Source: Betaproteobacteria bacterium
GTDB lineage: Bacteria > Pseudomonadota > Gammaproteobacteria > Burkholderiales > Rhodocyclaceae
Direction of reading: 5' to 3'
Length of the DNA: 64,000 nt
Assembly (NCBI GenBank): GCA_016720065.1
Contig: JADJXY010000002.1
Coordinates: 2,183,001 to 2,247,000, forward strand
The translations under genes and the position numbers were made by a program. A model generated the notes under the pieces. The model searched no databases and was not told where the DNA came from. It saw only the letters and a program-made list of their open reading frames with translations. Below, piece after piece: positions 17,446 through 26,730 of this stretch (its first letter is position 1; the number at the start of each line of letters is the position of its first letter).

Positions 17446-17594
17446 ATACCTCGTGGACGGGGGATACGCCATGGCTTTCCATGGCCGCCCACGACGGCCG
17501 GCCAATCCATTTCGTCGGTCTCGCCGACCTCAAGACCAACAAACGTGCCTCGGGCCGCCTCCGCGACCTCGACGACCTGGAGAATCTTCCCTGA
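17390..17594 (+). pseudogene. Nucleotidyltransferase (AbiEii/MNT-like) with internal deletion
   Basis: The 5' part reads MLSKDFKEFVALLNDNRVEY then LVDGGYAMAFHGRP, the N-terminus of the family. Right after this, near 17483-17497, the frame changes. In another frame the sequence continues GRPIHFVGLADLKTNKRASG through RLRDLDDLENLP and a stop, which is the family's C-terminus. About 100 residues in between, including the GDLD-type catalytic region, are missing, and the two ends are out of frame. This is a deletion plus frameshift remnant. Its last bases lie 1 base before the GH57 start. Confidence 0.8.
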
Positions 17595-17595
17595 C

Positions 17596-19626
17596 ATGAG
17601 CGAACCGATCACCCTCCTCCTCGGCGTCCATGCCCACCAGCCCGTGGGCAACTTCCCGGATGTCATCGAAGACGCCCACCAGCGCTGCTACAAGCCGTTT
17701 CTGGAGACTCTCTTCGCCTACCCGGATTTCCGTTTCGCCGCTCATTTTTCCGGCTGGCTGCTGGACTGGCTGCGGGAAAGGCACCCGGACGACATGGAGC
17801 TGCTGGCAGCCATGGTGCGGCGGGGGCAGGTGGAACTGTTCAGTTCCGGCGACACGGAGCCGGTGCTGGCCGCCATTCCCCATCGGGACCGGGTGGGTCA
17901 GCTCAAGACCCTCAACGCCAAGCTGGCCGCATGGACCGGCGTGTCCCCCACCGGCGCCTGGCTCACCGAGCGGGTGTGGGAATCCGCCGTGGTGCCCGCC
18001 CTGGCGCAGACCGGCATTCGCTACGTGACAGTGGATGACTACCACTTTTTCTGCACCGGCAAGGACGCCAGCGAACTGGACGGCTACTTCACGACCGAGG
18101 AGGGGGGCCTGCACCTCGATCTCTTCCCCATTTCGGAAGCGTTGCGGTACCGCCTGCCCTTCTCCCCGGCCCACGAAGTGGTCGGCTACCTGGAGCATCT
18201 GGCCGACCAGGGCCAGGCGGCGGCGGTCTATTTCGACGACATCGAGAAATTCGGCATCTGGCCGGAGACCTACGAGTGGGTCTACAACCGCGGCTGGCTC
18301 AAGGGCTTCATCGAGGGCGTGCTGGCCAGCCCCAGGGTGCGCACCGGCACTTATGCGGATTTCCATCGGCGGCACCCGACCCGCGGCGTGGTCTATCTGC
18401 CCACCGCCTCCTACAGCGAGATGAACGAGTGGACTTTGCCCATGCCCGCCGCCGCCACCTACGCCGCCCTGCTGGCCAAGGAAAAGGCCGAGGGGCGCGG
18501 CGACCTGCACCGGCCCTTCCTGCGTGGCGGCATATGGCGCAATTTTCTGACCCGCTACCCGGAAGCCAACTGGATGCACAAGCGCATGCTGGGGCTTTCC
18601 GAGCGCCTCGCCGCCCTGCCTGCCCCGCCGCAGGAACTCACTGCCGACCTCTACTGCGCCCAGGCCAACGACGCCTACTGGCACGGCCTGTTCGGCGGCC
18701 TGTACCTGCCCCATCTGCGCCGGGCGGTGTGGAACAACCTGGCGGCCCTGGAAGGCGCACTCGACGCCCTTGCACCCCGCCCCGCCAGGGCAACGGCTGA
18801 CCTCGACCACGACGGCCACCGGGAAACCGTGGCCCACACCGCGGCCCTGCAAGTGGTCCTGCGCGACGATGGCCTGGGGGCGGCCCACGAACTCACCAGC
18901 TATGCCCTCTGCCACAACTTCGGCGACACCCTGGCCAGGTACCCGGAGCACTACCACGCCAAGATCGGCAGCGGCCCCTCGGCCCACCAGGGCGACGGCA
19001 TCGCCTCGGCCCACGACATCGTGCGCTTCAAGCATCCGGTGGGGGCGGAGGATGTGGTCCCGGATGTCTTGCCCCGGGCGCTCTGCCTGGATCGGCTGGA
19101 TGGCGTCCCGCTGACCGACTACACCCCCGTCGAAGCCCGCGATGAACCGCCCTTCGACAGGCTCGGGGCGAACGGTTTGGGGGAGGTCGAGGCGCTCGCG
19201 TTCCACCGCCCCAGCATCGCCAAGGCTTATGTCCTCGAAGGCGCCACCCTCACCGTCACCTGGCACCTCAGCGGCCTCGCCGGCCACCGCCTGGAAACCG
19301 CGCTCAATCTGGCCATGCCCAGCTGCGACGGTTTCCTCGGCCGCTACGTGGCCCCCGACGGCAGCATCCCCGGCGGTTTCGGCCAGGCCCTGGCCCTGGC
19401 CGAAAGCTCCGGCCTCACCCTGGAGGACGGCGTCCTCGGCGGCGCCCTGCGCCTGGCCTGCGATCCGCCGGCGACCATCACGGGCCGGCCCCACCATACG
19501 GTTTCCCAATCCGAGGCAGGCTTTGAGAAAATCATGCAGGCGGCTGAAATCGCGCTGGCCTGGAACATTCCCGGCGACGATTGCCGCATCCGACTCCAAC
19601 TTACCGTCGAGGCCCTCCGTCCATGA
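17596..19626 (+). CDS. GH57 4-alpha-glucanotransferase
   Basis: A 676-residue cytoplasmic GH57 enzyme that remodels alpha-1,4-glucans. HAHQP (12-16) is the N-terminal metal/active-site motif. The nucleophile Glu125 lies in WLTERVWES and the acid/base Asp214 in VYFDDIEKFG, at nearly the positions known for the Thermococcus enzyme. The C-terminal half is the DUF1925/DUF1926 pair of beta domains. It leads the glycogen operon and overlaps glgP as ATGA. Residues about 518-527 are encoded by a palindromic repeat found elsewhere in genomes of this kind. The ATG at 17596 follows the pseudogene stop by 1 base. Confidence 0.92.
   Translation: MSEPITLLLGVHAHQPVGNFPDVIEDAHQRCYKPFLETLFAYPDFRFAAHFSGWLLDWLRERHPDDMELLAAMVRRGQVELFSSGDTEPVLAAIPHRDRVGQLKTLNAKLAAWTGVSPTGAWLTERVWESAVVPALAQTGIRYVTVDDYHFFCTGKDASELDGYFTTEEGGLHLDLFPISEALRYRLPFSPAHEVVGYLEHLADQGQAAAVYFDDIEKFGIWPETYEWVYNRGWLKGFIEGVLASPRVRTGTYADFHRRHPTRGVVYLPTASYSEMNEWTLPMPAAATYAALLAKEKAEGRGDLHRPFLRGGIWRNFLTRYPEANWMHKRMLGLSERLAALPAPPQELTADLYCAQANDAYWHGLFGGLYLPHLRRAVWNNLAALEGALDALAPRPARATADLDHDGHRETVAHTAALQVVLRDDGLGAAHELTSYALCHNFGDTLARYPEHYHAKIGSGPSAHQGDGIASAHDIVRFKHPVGAEDVVPDVLPRALCLDRLDGVPLTDYTPVEARDEPPFDRLGANGLGEVEALAFHRPSIAKAYVLEGATLTVTWHLSGLAGHRLETALNLAMPSCDGFLGRYVAPDGSIPGGFGQALALAESSGLTLEDGVLGGALRLACDPPATITGRPHHTVSQSEAGFEKIMQAAEIALAWNIPGDDCRIRLQLTVEALRP
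19147..19178. repeat. In-frame palindromic repeat (PFDRLGANG type) in GH57 gene
   Basis: The run CCCTTCGACAGGCTCGGGGC followed by GAACGG codes for PPFDRLGANG. It belongs to the widespread bacterial intergenic or in-frame element whose other strand reads as PEPVEG peptides. It is related to the copies in and after metG (TTCGACGGGCTCAGGGC core). Confidence 0.65.
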
Positions 19627-22190
19627 CCGGCACCCGCTATCAACTCGAAGTCAATCCGGAAATCCCGCCCCGCCTCGAACGCCTGGAGGAACTGGCCAAT
19701 AATCTCTGGTATAGCTGGGACCGCCCCAGCCGGGCCCTGTTCGCCAGCTTGTCCAGCGCCCTGTGGCAGGCCACCGGCCACAATCCCAAGGCCTTCCTCA
19801 AGCGCGCCGACCAGAAGCGCCTGGAAGCCGCCGCCGACAATCCGGTCTATCTGGGCTCCCTCAACCGCGTCCTGTCGGCCTACGACACCTACCACGGCCT
19901 GCCGGCGGGCAGCCATCCCCACGCGCGCCCCTTCCGGGACGACGATCTGATCGCCTATTTCTGCGCCGAATTCGGCTTTCACGAAAGCCTGCCCATCTAT
20001 TCCGGCGGCCTGGGCATCCTGGCCGGCGACCACTGCAAGGCGGCCAGCGATCTGGGCCTGCCCTTCGTCGGCGTCGGGCTGCTCTACCGCCAGGGCTACT
20101 TCCACCAGACCCTGGATGGCGATGGCCGCCAGCACGCCACCTACAGCGATTCCGACTTCGACGACCTGCCCGTGACGCCGCTCACCACGGCCGAAGGTGG
20201 CGACGTGCGGGTGTCCATCGACATGCCCGGTCGCACCGTGCAGGCCAAGGTGTGGGAAGTCCGGGTCGGCCACGTGCGGCTCATCCTGCTCGACACCTGG
20301 CTGCCGGAAAATTCCGACCACGACCGGGAAATCACCCACCGTCTCTACGGCGGCGACCGCAGCACGCGCATCGAGCAGGAAATCCTGCTCGGGGTGGGCG
20401 GCGTGCGCGCCCTGGCCGCCGTGGGCCTCAAGCCCACCGTGTGGCACGTGAACGAGGGCCATGCCGCCTTCCTCATCCTGGAGCGCATCCGCGGCCTGAT
20501 GCAGGCCGGCCAGGACTACGCCGCCGCCCTGGAGGCCGTGGCCGCCAATGTGGTCTTCACCACCCACACCCCGGTGCCGGCGGGGCACGACCACTTTTCC
20601 GAGGCCATGATCCGCGAGTACTTCGGCCGCTGGTGCCAGGATCTGGGCATCGCCTGCGACCAGGTCGTGGCGCTGGGGATGGAGCCGGGCAAGGGCGAGT
20701 TCAACATGACGGCCCTGGCCATCCGCGGCTCCCGCCACCACAACGGCGTTTCCCGCATCCACGGCGAGGTGTCGGCCCGCATCTGCGGCCATCTGTGGCC
20801 CCAGGTGGCGCCGGAGGAAAATCCCATGGACTACGTGACCAACGGCGTCCATATCCCCACCTTCCTGGCCACCGAATGGTACGAGACCTTCGACCGCTAC
20901 CTGGGCGTGGGCTGGCAGCAGCGGCAGACCGACGGGACCTGCTGGGAGGGCGTCGAGCGCATCCCGGACCAGACCTTCTGGAGCATCCGCCAGTTGCTCA
21001 AGTCCCAGTTACTGCACCTGGTGCGCGCCCGCATCCGCGAGCAGCACGGCCGCAACCAGGGTTCCCCAGCCCATCTGGATCGCCTGCTCCGCCTGGCCGA
21101 CCCGGGCAAGCCCAATGTCCTCACCATCGGCTTCGCCCGCCGCTTCGCCACCTACAAGCGGGCGGCCCTCCTCTTCCAGGATCCCGCCTGGCTGGAGGAA
21201 ATCGTCTCCGACCCGGAGCGGCCCGTGCTCTTCCTTTTTGCCGGCAAAGCCCACCCGGCGGACCAGCCCGGTCAGGAGATCATCCGCAGCATCGCCGACA
21301 TGGCCCGCCGGCCGGAGTTCGAAGGGCGCATCCTGCTGGTGGAAGGCTACGACCTGCACCTCTCGCGCCGCCTGGTGGCCGGCGTGGACGTGTGGCTCAA
21401 CAATCCCATCTACCCCCTGGAAGCCTCCGGCACCTCCGGCATGAAGGCGGCCATGAACGGCGCCATCAACCTCTCGGTCCTCGACGGCTGGTGGGGCGAG
21501 GGCTACGACGTGCAGGACGGCGTTCCCAATGGCTGGGCCATCAAGCCCGCCTCGGGCCACCTGGACGAAACCCGGCGCGATGCCGAAGAGGCCCGCACCC
21601 TGTACGAACTGCTGCAGGACCAGGTGGTCCCCGCCTACTATCGCACGGGCCCCATGGGCTATTCGCCGGAGTGGGTGGCCATCGCCAAGCGCTCCATCGC
21701 CAGCATCACGCCGCGCTTCAACGTGGCGCGCATGGTGGGCGAATACGCACAGAAGTTCTACGCCCCCGCCGCCCGCCAGGGGCGCCGCTACGCCGCCGAC
21801 GGCTACACCCCGGCCCGCGACGTGGCCGCCTGGAAGGCCCGCGTCCGGGCCGCCTGGCCGGCAGTCCGCATGCGCCGCCTGGACGACCCCACGCGGCGCA
21901 TGCGCTTCGGTCAGGCCCTGCGCCTGGAGGTAGCGGTGCAGCTCGACGGCCTGTCGCCTTCCGACGTCACGGTGGAAGCCCTCTTCGACCGGCCCGACAG
22001 CGAGCACTACCACTCCCGCGCCCGCCACTACGAACTGGCCCCCGTCGGCCCCAACGACCAGGGCGAGCAGATCTTTGCCCTGAACCTCACACCGGAGCAG
22101 TGCGGAAAGTTGCAGTACCGTCTGCGGGCCTTCCCTTCCCATCCCCTGCTGACCCACAAGTTCGAACTGGGTCTCATGGCCTGGCTGTGA
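19623..22190 (+). CDS. glgP: Alpha-glucan phosphorylase
   Basis: An 855-residue GT35 enzyme that releases glucose-1-phosphate from glycogen or maltodextrin, using PLP. It is of the shorter, divergent type (TIGR02094) with an N-terminal DUF3417 domain (ANNLWYSWDRPSRALF). LPIYSGGLGILAGDH near 120 and WHVNEGHAAF near 278 are typical. EASGTSGMKAAMNGAINLS near 600-620 carries the PLP-binding lysine. It is translationally coupled to GH57 (ATGA), so chain transfer and phosphorolysis are made together, and the product feeds towards pgi downstream. Confidence 0.95.
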   Translation: MTGTRYQLEVNPEIPPRLERLEELANNLWYSWDRPSRALFASLSSALWQATGHNPKAFLKRADQKRLEAAADNPVYLGSLNRVLSAYDTYHGLPAGSHPHARPFRDDDLIAYFCAEFGFHESLPIYSGGLGILAGDHCKAASDLGLPFVGVGLLYRQGYFHQTLDGDGRQHATYSDSDFDDLPVTPLTTAEGGDVRVSIDMPGRTVQAKVWEVRVGHVRLILLDTWLPENSDHDREITHRLYGGDRSTRIEQEILLGVGGVRALAAVGLKPTVWHVNEGHAAFLILERIRGLMQAGQDYAAALEAVAANVVFTTHTPVPAGHDHFSEAMIREYFGRWCQDLGIACDQVVALGMEPGKGEFNMTALAIRGSRHHNGVSRIHGEVSARICGHLWPQVAPEENPMDYVTNGVHIPTFLATEWYETFDRYLGVGWQQRQTDGTCWEGVERIPDQTFWSIRQLLKSQLLHLVRARIREQHGRNQGSPAHLDRLLRLADPGKPNVLTIGFARRFATYKRAALLFQDPAWLEEIVSDPERPVLFLFAGKAHPADQPGQEIIRSIADMARRPEFEGRILLVEGYDLHLSRRLVAGVDVWLNNPIYPLEASGTSGMKAAMNGAINLSVLDGWWGEGYDVQDGVPNGWAIKPASGHLDETRRDAEEARTLYELLQDQVVPAYYRTGPMGYSPEWVAIAKRSIASITPRFNVARMVGEYAQKFYAPAARQGRRYAADGYTPARDVAAWKARVRAAWPAVRMRRLDDPTRRMRFGQALRLEVAVQLDGLSPSDVTVEALFDRPDSEHYHSRARHYELAPVGPNDQGEQIFALNLTPEQCGKLQYRLRAFPSHPLLTHKFELGLMAWL

Positions 22191-22212
22191 AGCCCGTCGC
22201 GCGGAGAGCGTC

Positions 22213-23796
22213 ATGAGCGCCGTCGCCTCCCCCGCCTGGAAGGCCCTGCAGGTCCTGGCAGCCACGCAGGGTTCAGCTCACCTGCGCGAGCTGTTCGCCG
22301 CCGACCCGGAGCGCTTCACGCGCTTTTCACGCCGCCAGGACGACCTGCTGATCGATTTTTCCAAGCAGCGCATCAGCGCGGAAGTCTTCGCCGCGCTCCT
22401 GGACCTGGCGCGAGCCGCGGACCTGGAGGGCTGGCGGGAGAGACTCGCCGCCGGGGAGGCGATCAACGCCAGCGAAGGCCGCGCCGTCCGCCACATGGAT
22501 CTGCGCGCCGGGGCTGCCGCTCCGGCGGCCGTACGAACGGTGCTGGCGCGCCTTGAGGCCTTCTGCAGCGCGGTGCACGACGGCACCTGGCGGGGTTATT
22601 CCGGCGAACGCATCACCGACGTGGTGAACCTCGGCATCGGCGGCTCCGACCTGGGCCCCCGCATGGCCGTGCGCGCCCTGGCCGCGCGGCAATTGCCGGG
22701 CCTCAAGGTGCATTTCGTCGCCAACGTGGACGGCGCGGACCTCGCCACCACCCTGGACGGACTCAATCCCCGCCGCACGCTCTTCATCGTCGCCAGCAAG
22801 ACCTTCACCACCCTGGAGACCATGACCAACGCGGCCAGCGCCCGGGAGTGGCTGCTCGGCGCCGCCGGCAGCAGTGCCGCCGTGGCGCGGCACTTCGTGG
22901 CGCTATCGACCCATCTATCGGCCACCGGCGCCTTCGGCATCGCGCCAGAAAACGTCTTCGAATTCTGGGACTGGGTCGGCGGGCGCTTCTCCCTGTGGTC
23001 CGCCATCGGCCTGCCCATCGCCCTGGCGACGGGCTTTCACGCCTTCGAGGAATTGCTGGCCGGCGCCCACGCGCTGGACCGCCATTTCCTCACCGCCCCC
23101 GCCGCCGACAATCTCCCCCTGCTGCTCGCCCTGCTGGGCGTCTGGAACAGCGGCTTCCTGGGCGCCGGCACTCACGCCGTCCTGCCCTACAGCCAGTCCC
23201 TGGAGCTTTTTCCCGCCCATCTGCAGCAGCTCGAAATGGAGAGCAACGGCAAGCAGGTGGGCCGCGACGGCCAGCCGGTGGGGGTTTCCACCTGCCCGGT
23301 GCTGTGGGGCGAAGCAGGCACCAATGGCCAGCATTCCTTTTACCAGCTGCTGCACCAGGGGGGACGCCTCATCCCCTGCGACTTCATTGCCCTCAAGGAA
23401 GCGGACTTCCCCCTGCCCGGCCACCACGCCCTGCTGCTCGCCAACTGTCTCGCCCAGTCGGCCGCCCTGGCCTTCGGCCAGACGGCGGATGAGGCCCGGG
23501 CCGCCGGCACCCCGCAGGCCCTGGTGCCCTTCAAGGTCTTCCCCGGCAATCAACCCTCGACCACCCTGGTGCTGCCCCGCCTCGACCCCTACAACCTGGG
23601 CCGCCTCATCGCCCTCTACGAGCACAAGGTGTTCTGTCAGGGCGTCCTGTGGGGCCTCAATTCCTTCGACCAGTGGGGCGTCGAACTGGGCAAGACTCTG
23701 GCCGGGCGCCTCGCGCCCGCCCTGGAAGGCGCGTCGGCCGACGCCTTCGATGCTTCCACCCGCGGGCTGATTGCGGCCCTGAGTTACCTGCGTTGA
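22213..23796 (+). CDS. pgi: Glucose-6-phosphate isomerase
   Basis: A 527-residue enzyme converting glucose-6-P and fructose-6-P. NLGIGGSDLGPRM near 140, SKTFTTLETMTNA near 197 and NSFDQWGVELGKTLA near the C-terminus are the pgi signatures, with the catalytic Glu in QLEMESNGKQ and the His in GTNGQHSFYQ. It joins glycogen breakdown to glycolysis in this operon. It is 22 bases after glgP. The next gene, a restriction-modification methyltransferase, starts only 4 bases after its stop. Confidence 0.97.
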   Translation: MSAVASPAWKALQVLAATQGSAHLRELFAADPERFTRFSRRQDDLLIDFSKQRISAEVFAALLDLARAADLEGWRERLAAGEAINASEGRAVRHMDLRAGAAAPAAVRTVLARLEAFCSAVHDGTWRGYSGERITDVVNLGIGGSDLGPRMAVRALAARQLPGLKVHFVANVDGADLATTLDGLNPRRTLFIVASKTFTTLETMTNAASAREWLLGAAGSSAAVARHFVALSTHLSATGAFGIAPENVFEFWDWVGGRFSLWSAIGLPIALATGFHAFEELLAGAHALDRHFLTAPAADNLPLLLALLGVWNSGFLGAGTHAVLPYSQSLELFPAHLQQLEMESNGKQVGRDGQPVGVSTCPVLWGEAGTNGQHSFYQLLHQGGRLIPCDFIALKEADFPLPGHHALLLANCLAQSAALAFGQTADEARAAGTPQALVPFKVFPGNQPSTTLVLPRLDPYNLGRLIALYEHKVFCQGVLWGLNSFDQWGVELGKTLAGRLAPALEGASADAFDASTRGLIAALSYLR

Positions 23797-23800
23797 ATCC

Positions 23801-25621
23801 ATGACACTTCGTCAGTCACAACTCCCCACGCCGGAAGCCCACTCACCCCCAGAGCAGCGGGAACTCTGGGACGTGCCTGCCGAGACTCCGCAGGCACGCT
23901 ACGAAGCTCTCAAGACCTGGGCGCGCCGTTTCGCCGAGGCCCGAGGAGCCGGAGTAACGGGACTTTCGATCGCTCGCGCCTTTTGTACAGCGGTTCTTGC
24001 ACGGTATTGGAATATCGTTCGCCGTGACCAATCGTGCGATTGGGAAGTCCGTCCCCACGGGCTTTCGCTTCCGGGATTGCCGACTGAAGCTAGAGACGTC
24101 GCCTGCGCAATTGGCGAACTGATTGCCGAATCCCCGTTGGAGAACGCGGGCTATCTGGTCGGATCAATCTATACCGCAATGATTCCGGCACGCATGCGCG
24201 GTGATATGGGGGCCTATTACACCCCCCCCGCCCTGGCGCAGCGCCTTCTTGACCTCGCCACGGCTGCGGGAGCCGACTTTGCTAGGTGCCGCGCGCTCGA
24301 CCCGGCCTGTGGTGGTGGCGCCTTTCTCGCCCCGGTCGCGCTGCGCATGCTTTCCGTATCGCCGCCCCGCCCCGCGGCCTCCACAGTGCAAGATATCGCA
24401 ACGCGACTTCGCGGCGTCGAACTCGACCCCTTTGCCGCGTGGATCACTCAGGTCCTGCTCGAGGCGGCCCTCCTTCCTCTCTGTATCGCGGCACGGACCC
24501 GTTTTCCGGCCGTGGTAACGGTGGGAGATGCTCTTGCGTGGGAAGGTCCACAAAAATTTGATCTGGTCGTCGGCAATCCGCCCTACGGCCGGGTACGCCT
24601 TGACGAGGCCACCCGGAACCGTTATGCGCGGTCGCTTTATGGACATGCCAATCTTTATGGGCTCTTTACCGATTTAGCACTGCGCCGAGTCACCCCCGGA
24701 GGGGTGGTCGCCTACCTGACGCCGACTTCATTCCTCGGTGGTCAGTACTTCAAGGCCTTGCGCAAAATCTTGGCCGAGCACGCCACTCCTCTGGCCTTCG
24801 ATTTCGTCACCGACCGGGAGGGCGTCTTCGATGATGTCCTGCAAGAAGTCGTCCTCGTCGCTTACCAGGCTGCTCGTTTAGAACACCGTGCAAAAGTGTC
24901 GTTGACCACACCTGCGGGCCAGGATGGTTCCAGCAGCGAAGCCCTTGGACGATGCGCGATTCCCAGGGACGGCAGCCCGTGGATCATTCCGCGGCAACGC
25001 AGAGATACGGATTTTCTCGAGCACGTCGCTCACATGCCGAGCCGCCTGAACGACTGGGGCTATGGAGTTTCCACCGGCCCTCTGGTCTGGAACAGGCACA
25101 AGCCCCAGTTGCGCTTGCGGCGCAGCGGCACGGAACTCCCCGTCATCTGGGCAGAGAGCGTCACCGGCGCAGGCTTCCGTTTCAGCGCAGACCGTCGCAA
25201 TCACGCGCCTTTCATCAGCCTTGCCGATCAGCCGCATTTAGTGGCGAAGCACTCCTGCGTGCTGCTTCAGCGAACCACCGCCAAAGAACAGGATCGACGG
25301 CTGATCGGCGCAGTACTCCCACAGGAATTTCTAGATGCCTACGGCGGCGCGGTAATCGAGAATCACCTAAACATGATCATCGCCTCGGAGGTTCCGAAGG
25401 TCTCCCCGGGGACGGTTGCCAAAATTCTCAATTCGCGCCCGGCGGACCGAGTTTTTCGCTGCATCAATGGAAGCGTTGCAGTTTCGGCCTATGAACTGGA
25501 AGCCCTTCCCCTACCGACTGTCGATCAGGCCCTCCAGGTCGAACGCATGCTTGAGAGAAATGCCGCACCGGCCGATATCGAGGCAATGATCGCCCAATTC
25601 TACGGAGGCAGCGTTCCATGA
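23801..25621 (+). CDS. Type II N6-adenine DNA methyltransferase
   Basis: A 606-residue class I SAM-dependent methyltransferase. Motif X-like GAYYTPPALA lies at 138-147, SAM motif I DPACGGGAF at 167-175 and catalytic motif IV NPPY at 259-262, giving a gamma-type order with a C-terminal target-recognition region (about 370-590). It protects the host from the endonuclease encoded next, with which it overlaps as ATGA. It lies inside the glycogen operon, 4 bases after pgi. Some of its lines are clearly lower in GC than the neighbours, for example about 47% at 25321-25380, which suggests recent transfer. The target site cannot be read from sequence. Confidence 0.9.
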   Translation: MTLRQSQLPTPEAHSPPEQRELWDVPAETPQARYEALKTWARRFAEARGAGVTGLSIARAFCTAVLARYWNIVRRDQSCDWEVRPHGLSLPGLPTEARDVACAIGELIAESPLENAGYLVGSIYTAMIPARMRGDMGAYYTPPALAQRLLDLATAAGADFARCRALDPACGGGAFLAPVALRMLSVSPPRPAASTVQDIATRLRGVELDPFAAWITQVLLEAALLPLCIAARTRFPAVVTVGDALAWEGPQKFDLVVGNPPYGRVRLDEATRNRYARSLYGHANLYGLFTDLALRRVTPGGVVAYLTPTSFLGGQYFKALRKILAEHATPLAFDFVTDREGVFDDVLQEVVLVAYQAARLEHRAKVSLTTPAGQDGSSSEALGRCAIPRDGSPWIIPRQRRDTDFLEHVAHMPSRLNDWGYGVSTGPLVWNRHKPQLRLRRSGTELPVIWAESVTGAGFRFSADRRNHAPFISLADQPHLVAKHSCVLLQRTTAKEQDRRLIGAVLPQEFLDAYGGAVIENHLNMIIASEVPKVSPGTVAKILNSRPADRVFRCINGSVAVSAYELEALPLPTVDQALQVERMLERNAAPADIEAMIAQFYGGSVP

Positions 25622-26694
25622 GACTGGCGACGGTCGTAGAAATACAGGAAAGACTCATGATCGTCTTTCCCGACGGCACCGCCCAGCGCAATTACCTGAC
25701 ACGGGAAATGGCTGCCCGCACCGTTTTCGTCTGCCTCTACGCTGGCGCCATTGAAGGCAATGATTGCTGGATACGCCCCAATCAGGTGTGCCGCATGACC
25801 GACGCCCAGGCAGCGCGGACCGACACGGCCAGCCGCGAGACATGGTGTCGCGACTCTGCAAGAGGTGGCTTTACGCCACCGGTAGGAACCCCCTGGTTTG
25901 CCGATACGACCCGGGAACCTATCCGCGACGAAACCATTGGCGAGGGCTTTCTGCCTGTCCGCGCCATGATTGAACGCCCAGGTATCGCGACCACATCATC
26001 CAAAGGGCGCTACGCGCTCGAAGCAAGCTTTTCTGCGCTGTTTTCACCAGCACTCTCCAGCGAAGAATTTGCGAGCGCTGCGGCCACATGGAGGGCAAGC
26101 CATCTCAACAAGGCAGCCTTGGCGCGCCAAGCCCTGGTCGCTCGCGGTGCGCTTGTCGGTCAGGGCCAGGTCACAGTACGTTTCCCCAATGGCGAAACCA
26201 GAACCCTGGCCTCCGGCCCCTCAAGTGCAATCGCCAAAGCGGTCATCGAGGAATTTGCCCCGCGATTCCTGCGTCAAGCCCACGTTCTCTGGCTCTCGGA
26301 ATCCGGAAACAAACTGGTCGCACGAGACGAGCAACTCGCCGCCACGCTTGGCATCCGGATAGACGTTTCCCGGGCCTTGCCCGACCTCATACTTGTGGAT
26401 CTAGGTGACGACGCCGAAGGCCAGGGGTTTCTCGTCGTCTTCGTCGAGTTCGTCGCAAGCGACGGCCCGATCAACGCCCTGCGTCGGGACGCTCTGACAG
26501 TCATCGCGACTGATGCAGGCTTTGCCAGCGAGAGCCTTGCTTTTCTCACCGCCTTTTCTGATCGCTCGTCCCCCCAGTTCAAGAAATCGATGGCAGAAAT
26601 TGCCTGGGGATCGTTCGTCTGGCTGGTCTCCGAACCCGCCCACCTCATTCACCTTCGCGCCGAGGGGCAAGTGTTGCTCTCGCAGTTGTCGTAG
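25618..26694 (+). CDS. BsuBI/PstI-family type II restriction endonuclease
   Basis: A 358-residue protein. The C-terminal half matches the BsuBI/PstI endonuclease domain: HVLWLSESGNKLV at 222-234, LPDLILVDLG at 254-263, FVEFVASDGPINALRRD at 275-291 and FVWLVSEPAHLIHL near the end. Asp256 and Glu277 are the probable metal ligands of a PD-(D/E)xK site. The N-terminal 200 residues look like the family's helical recognition domain. It overlaps the methyltransferase stop (ATGA), so the cutter is made after the modifier. PstI and BsuBI cut CTGCAG, but relatives may differ. Confidence 0.87.
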   Translation: MRLATVVEIQERLMIVFPDGTAQRNYLTREMAARTVFVCLYAGAIEGNDCWIRPNQVCRMTDAQAARTDTASRETWCRDSARGGFTPPVGTPWFADTTREPIRDETIGEGFLPVRAMIERPGIATTSSKGRYALEASFSALFSPALSSEEFASAAATWRASHLNKAALARQALVARGALVGQGQVTVRFPNGETRTLASGPSSAIAKAVIEEFAPRFLRQAHVLWLSESGNKLVARDEQLAATLGIRIDVSRALPDLILVDLGDDAEGQGFLVVFVEFVASDGPINALRRDALTVIATDAGFASESLAFLTAFSDRSSPQFKKSMAEIAWGSFVWLVSEPAHLIHLRAEGQVLLSQLS

Positions 26695-26730
26695 CCCTCC
26701 CACCATGACACCATTTCCAGGAGCCCCAGC

